A DNA stretch of 7,768 nt from CAZFIO01 sp964519585 (GTDB lineage Bacteria > Bacillota > Clostridia > Tissierellales > Tissierellaceae). The notes under the pieces are model-generated. The model was not told the origin of the DNA. It saw nothing but the letters and a program-made list of their open reading frames with translations, and made no database searches. Position numbers and translations under genes: made by a program. The stretch is from the NCBI GenBank assembly GCA_964519585.1, contig CAZFIO010000104.1, positions 1-7,768 on the forward strand. Reading direction: 5' to 3'. Positions 6,107 through 7,768 of the stretch are shown here, one piece after another. Each line of letters opens with the position of its first letter. Position 1 is the stretch's first letter.

Positions 6107-6370
6107 TTATCTATGTCGTGGATTGTCCCCAACCTTTTTTATAGATTTGGTTAATTCCCCAATTATGTCAGCCTTAAACTGAATATTCAATTCTTTTATC
6201 CTATTGTATACCAGACCCTCATCAGTAACTACATACATAGGTTTTAAATTATTTAGTGCTATTGCCTTTATGTCATTTACGCATTGCTCACAAGAGCAAG
6301 GTAACTCTTCACTTTTTGTCATATCCTTTAAAACCATATCCACTGCAGCTTCCATATAATTAACTAGCAA
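6107..6370 (-). CDS. comFB: ComFB-family protein (late competence development domain)
   Basis: This 87-residue soluble protein starts at TTG. It shows the ComFB-domain pattern: VNYMEAAVDMVL near the N-terminus, a CSCEQC cysteine cluster (C25, C27, C30), then VNDIKAIALNNLKPMYV (residues 31-47), a pattern shared by ComFB proteins of Bacillus and cyanobacteria. In Bacillus subtilis comFB sits inside the comF competence operon and its role was long unclear. Work on cyanobacterial homologues points to binding of cyclic dinucleotides (from general knowledge, not from this sequence). The cysteine cluster could bind a metal, but that is inference. Here the gene follows ogg with an 11-base gap and a coupled ribosome site, with no comFA or comFC beside it. 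A clear terminator follows 35 bases after the stop codon. The family call is firm; the function is not known. Confidence 0.85.
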   Translation of the reverse strand: MLVNYMEAAVDMVLKDMTKSEELPCSCEQCVNDIKAIALNNLKPMYVVTDEGLVYNRIKELNIQFKADIIGELTKSIKKVGDNPRHR

Positions 6371-6376
6371 ACCAAT

Positions 6377-6382
6377 CCCTCC
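6377..6382 (-). promoter_or_regulatory. Ribosome binding site setting the TTG start of comFB
   Basis: GGAGGG lies 6 bases upstream of the TTG at 6368-6370. Its first base is the last base of the ogg stop codon (TAG at 6382-6384), a layout typical of translational coupling. No ATG or GTG in the same frame has comparable spacing, so this site decides the start. Confidence 0.75.
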
Positions 6383-7278
6383 TATTTTCCTATTCTTTCC
6401 TCCCTAGCATAGTAAAACAAGTACTGCTGGGCAAAACCAGCTAGGTTTCCAAATTTTTCACCACCGTATAGTCCTATATCCTTAACACTTGTGTCTTTTT
6501 TTATATAAAAATGTTCCATTACCCTTTTTACCCAGGTATCCACGGGGAAGGCATCCCCCTTATTAAAGGAAAATAAAAGGATACAGTCACTTACCTTAGG
6601 ACCAACACCCGGTAACTTCATGAGAAGTTCTTTTCCCTGGTCTTTACTAATTTCATATAGGGAATTTAGGTCTATATCCTTTCTATGGATAATCTTTGAG
6701 CTTTCTATAATTCTTTTTGCCCTAAATCCTACCCTGGATATTTCTTTTAGCTCCTCAGTGCTTAGACTAGATATCTTCTTAGGTGTAGGAAAACTATAGT
6801 GACTTTCATGACCATATGGAATTTCGTCCCCATAGTTTTCTGCTATTAATTCTATAGACCTTTTAATTCTTGGTATTTGGTTGTTTGCTGAGATTATAAA
6901 GGAAACAATAGTCTCATAGGGTTCTTGGTTTAGTATCCTTAGGCCTTGTCCATATTCTACTGCATCCTTTAGAATAGGATCCTTGCTTAAGTCTTTTTTT
7001 ATTGCACCATAATCCCTAGCTAAGTCAAAATAATTATACCATATCCTTGAAAATTCTTCTAAATTTGTATTTGAAAAGACTATATCCTTGTCCTCTTTTT
7101 TTACATTTAGAACCCTGCCATGGGCAACTAATGTATAGGAACCATCTTTTTCTACCTTCCATCTGAAGGCCTGTCCACACTCAAATATATGTTTAGGATT
7201 GAAATCATTTACATCCCTTAGTATCAGTCTGTTTTTTCCTTCTTCTATATTGTATTTAACTATTATAATCACCTGCAT
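6382..7278 (-). CDS. ogg: 8-oxoguanine DNA glycosylase / AP lyase, OGG1 family
   Basis: This base-excision repair enzyme removes 8-oxoguanine opposite cytosine and nicks the abasic site. Numbering follows the 298-residue reading from the ATG at 7278. The N-terminal OGG domain carries FECGQAFRW (residues 32-40), the counterpart of CGQSFRW in human OGG1. The glycosylase core has SANNQIPRIKR (130-140) and GFRAKR (184-189). The helix-hairpin-helix LPGVGPKVSDC contains the Schiff-base lysine K228, followed by the catalytic aspartate in FPVD (D247). The C-terminal GFAQQYLFYYAR also matches the family. The N-terminus is uncertain: AGG directly abuts this ATG, whereas the GTG at 7270-7272 has the same AGG 6 bases upstream. 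The true product may therefore be 296 residues. The stop codon overlaps the ribosome site of the next gene, comFB, so the two are probably co-transcribed and coupled. Confidence 0.93.
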   Translation of the reverse strand: MQVIIIVKYNIEEGKNRLILRDVNDFNPKHIFECGQAFRWKVEKDGSYTLVAHGRVLNVKKEDKDIVFSNTNLEEFSRIWYNYFDLARDYGAIKKDLSKDPILKDAVEYGQGLRILNQEPYETIVSFIISANNQIPRIKRSIELIAENYGDEIPYGHESHYSFPTPKKISSLSTEELKEISRVGFRAKRIIESSKIIHRKDIDLNSLYEISKDQGKELLMKLPGVGPKVSDCILLFSFNKGDAFPVDTWVKRVMEHFYIKKDTSVKDIGLYGGEKFGNLAGFAQQYLFYYAREERIGK

Positions 7279-7300
7279 CCTGAAATTTGCTAATCAATTA

Positions 7301-7309
7301 ATTATACCA
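7301..7309 (-). promoter_or_regulatory. Extended -10 promoter of the ogg-comFB unit
   Basis: The minus strand reads TGGTATAAT, a perfect extended -10 (TGnTATAAT). It sits between the rex terminator and the ogg start. The -35 region is only a T-rich stretch that overlaps the terminator tail, which is acceptable for an extended -10 promoter. Transcription would begin near 7294, leaving a leader of roughly 15 to 20 bases. Confidence 0.6.
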
Positions 7310-7321
7310 AGATTCTTTAAA

Positions 7322-7347
7322 TAAAAAAAGAGGCTCCTGCCTCTTTA
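7322..7347 (-). terminator. Rho-independent terminator of rex
   Basis: On the minus strand, an 8-bp stem AAAGAGGC / GCCTCTTT with a 4-base loop (arms at 7339-7346 and 7327-7334) is followed directly by a T-rich run, TTTTTTTAT. The stem starts within the rex stop codon, so rex appears to be the last gene of its transcript. Confidence 0.88.
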
Positions 7348-7768
7348 TTTTGTGAATTCTTTAATAAAATATGTTAAGGCAGATAGACTTTCACTTAGCC
7401 TTACAGTTTCTAATTGGATCCCTTCTGGTAATACCAGATCTACTGGGGCAAAGTTCCATATCCCCTTAATACCTGCTTTTATATATATATTCGCAACTGC
7501 CTGTGCGTTCTCTTTTGAGGTAGTGATAATTCCTATACTAACATTATTATCCCTTATAAAGTCCTCTAATTCATCTATATGCCTTACCTTCATCCCCCTA
7601 ACAGGATGATTTTCATCGCCTTCAAGTCTTGAAAATACTCCAACAATGTTGAATCCCAGGTCCTTAAATCCCCCATAATTTGCTATAGCATTTCCCAAAT
7701 TACCAGCACCAGTTACTACTACATTGTATTCCTTATCTAGGCCTAAAATCTTACTTATTTCCTTATGT
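7345..7768 (-). CDS. rex: Redox-sensing transcriptional repressor Rex (C-terminal part, 5' end outside window)
   Basis: Rex is a homodimeric DNA-binding repressor that reads the NADH/NAD+ ratio and controls fermentation and respiration genes. About 141 codons are visible, and the reading frame stays open to the right edge. The N-terminal winged-helix DNA-binding domain is therefore outside the window (family length is about 210 residues). The visible part is the NAD(H)-binding Rossmann domain. It begins with the glycine-rich loop VVVTGAGNLGNAIANYGGF, followed by the typical GFNIVGVF strand. Near the C-terminus comes the conserved Rex stretch GIKGIWNFAPVDLVLPEG, then the C-terminal helix LSALTYFIKEFTK used in domain swapping. 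A TTG codon at 7698 lies inside the GAGNLG loop and cannot be the true start. The stop codon is at 7345-7347, and its bases already form the foot of the terminator hairpin. Identification is confident; the missing N-terminus is only a window-edge effect. Confidence 0.95.
   Translation of the reverse strand, partial: HKEISKILGLDKEYNVVVTGAGNLGNAIANYGGFKDLGFNIVGVFSRLEGDENHPVRGMKVRHIDELEDFIRDNNVSIGIITTSKENAQAVANIYIKAGIKGIWNFAPVDLVLPEGIQLETVRLSESLSALTYFIKEFTK

Noticed and set aside
7262..7267. A second TATAAT on the minus strand inside the start of ogg as a promoter
   Set aside because: It has no -35 box at proper spacing, and a transcript from it would lack the start codons and ribosome site of ogg.
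7352..7609. Plus-strand open frame of 85 codons opposite rex
   Set aside because: Antisense shadow of the conserved Rex Rossmann domain, with no family resemblance.

Overview
The window comes from a low-GC, AT-rich Gram-positive bacterium. It is most likely an anaerobic Clostridia/Tissierellia-type Bacillota. The evidence is the strong AGGAGG-type ribosome sites, an HrcA-type CIRCE operator in front of groES, a Rex repressor, and protein sequences typical of that group. The exact genus cannot be read from the sequence. All eleven supported genes lie on the minus strand, so transcription runs from the right edge to the left edge.

Right part (about 7768 to 6046): the C-terminal two thirds of the redox repressor gene rex ends at a terminator. 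A consensus extended -10 promoter then leads into a two-gene unit: an OGG1-type 8-oxoguanine DNA glycosylase and a small ComFB-family protein. These two are tightly coupled, with the comFB ribosome site overlapping the ogg stop codon. A second terminator follows.

Middle part (about 6033 to 3062): a DUF554 (YdfK-like) membrane protein is followed by the heat-shock operon groES-groEL. That operon has a clear sigma-A promoter, a perfect CIRCE inverted repeat in its leader, and a long hairpin after groEL. A rex gene a few genes upstream of groESL recalls the Bacillus order rex...groES-groEL, but the genes in between differ.

Left part (about 2998 to 102): a monocistronic YiiX/YaeF-like permuted papain-fold (NlpC/P60 superfamily) hydrolase has its own likely promoter and a strong terminator. 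A compact, translationally coupled four-gene operon follows: an ECF sigma factor, a zinc-finger transmembrane anti-sigma factor, a polytopic protein with three copies of an IPGxGH-type motif (TM2-like), and a small LiaI/LiaF-like membrane protein. This looks like a cell-envelope stress-sensing module and is the least characterised part of the window. Its signal and regulon cannot be read from the sequence.

There is no gene-free stretch longer than 300 bases. No tRNA, rRNA, CRISPR array, insertion sequence or phage gene was seen.
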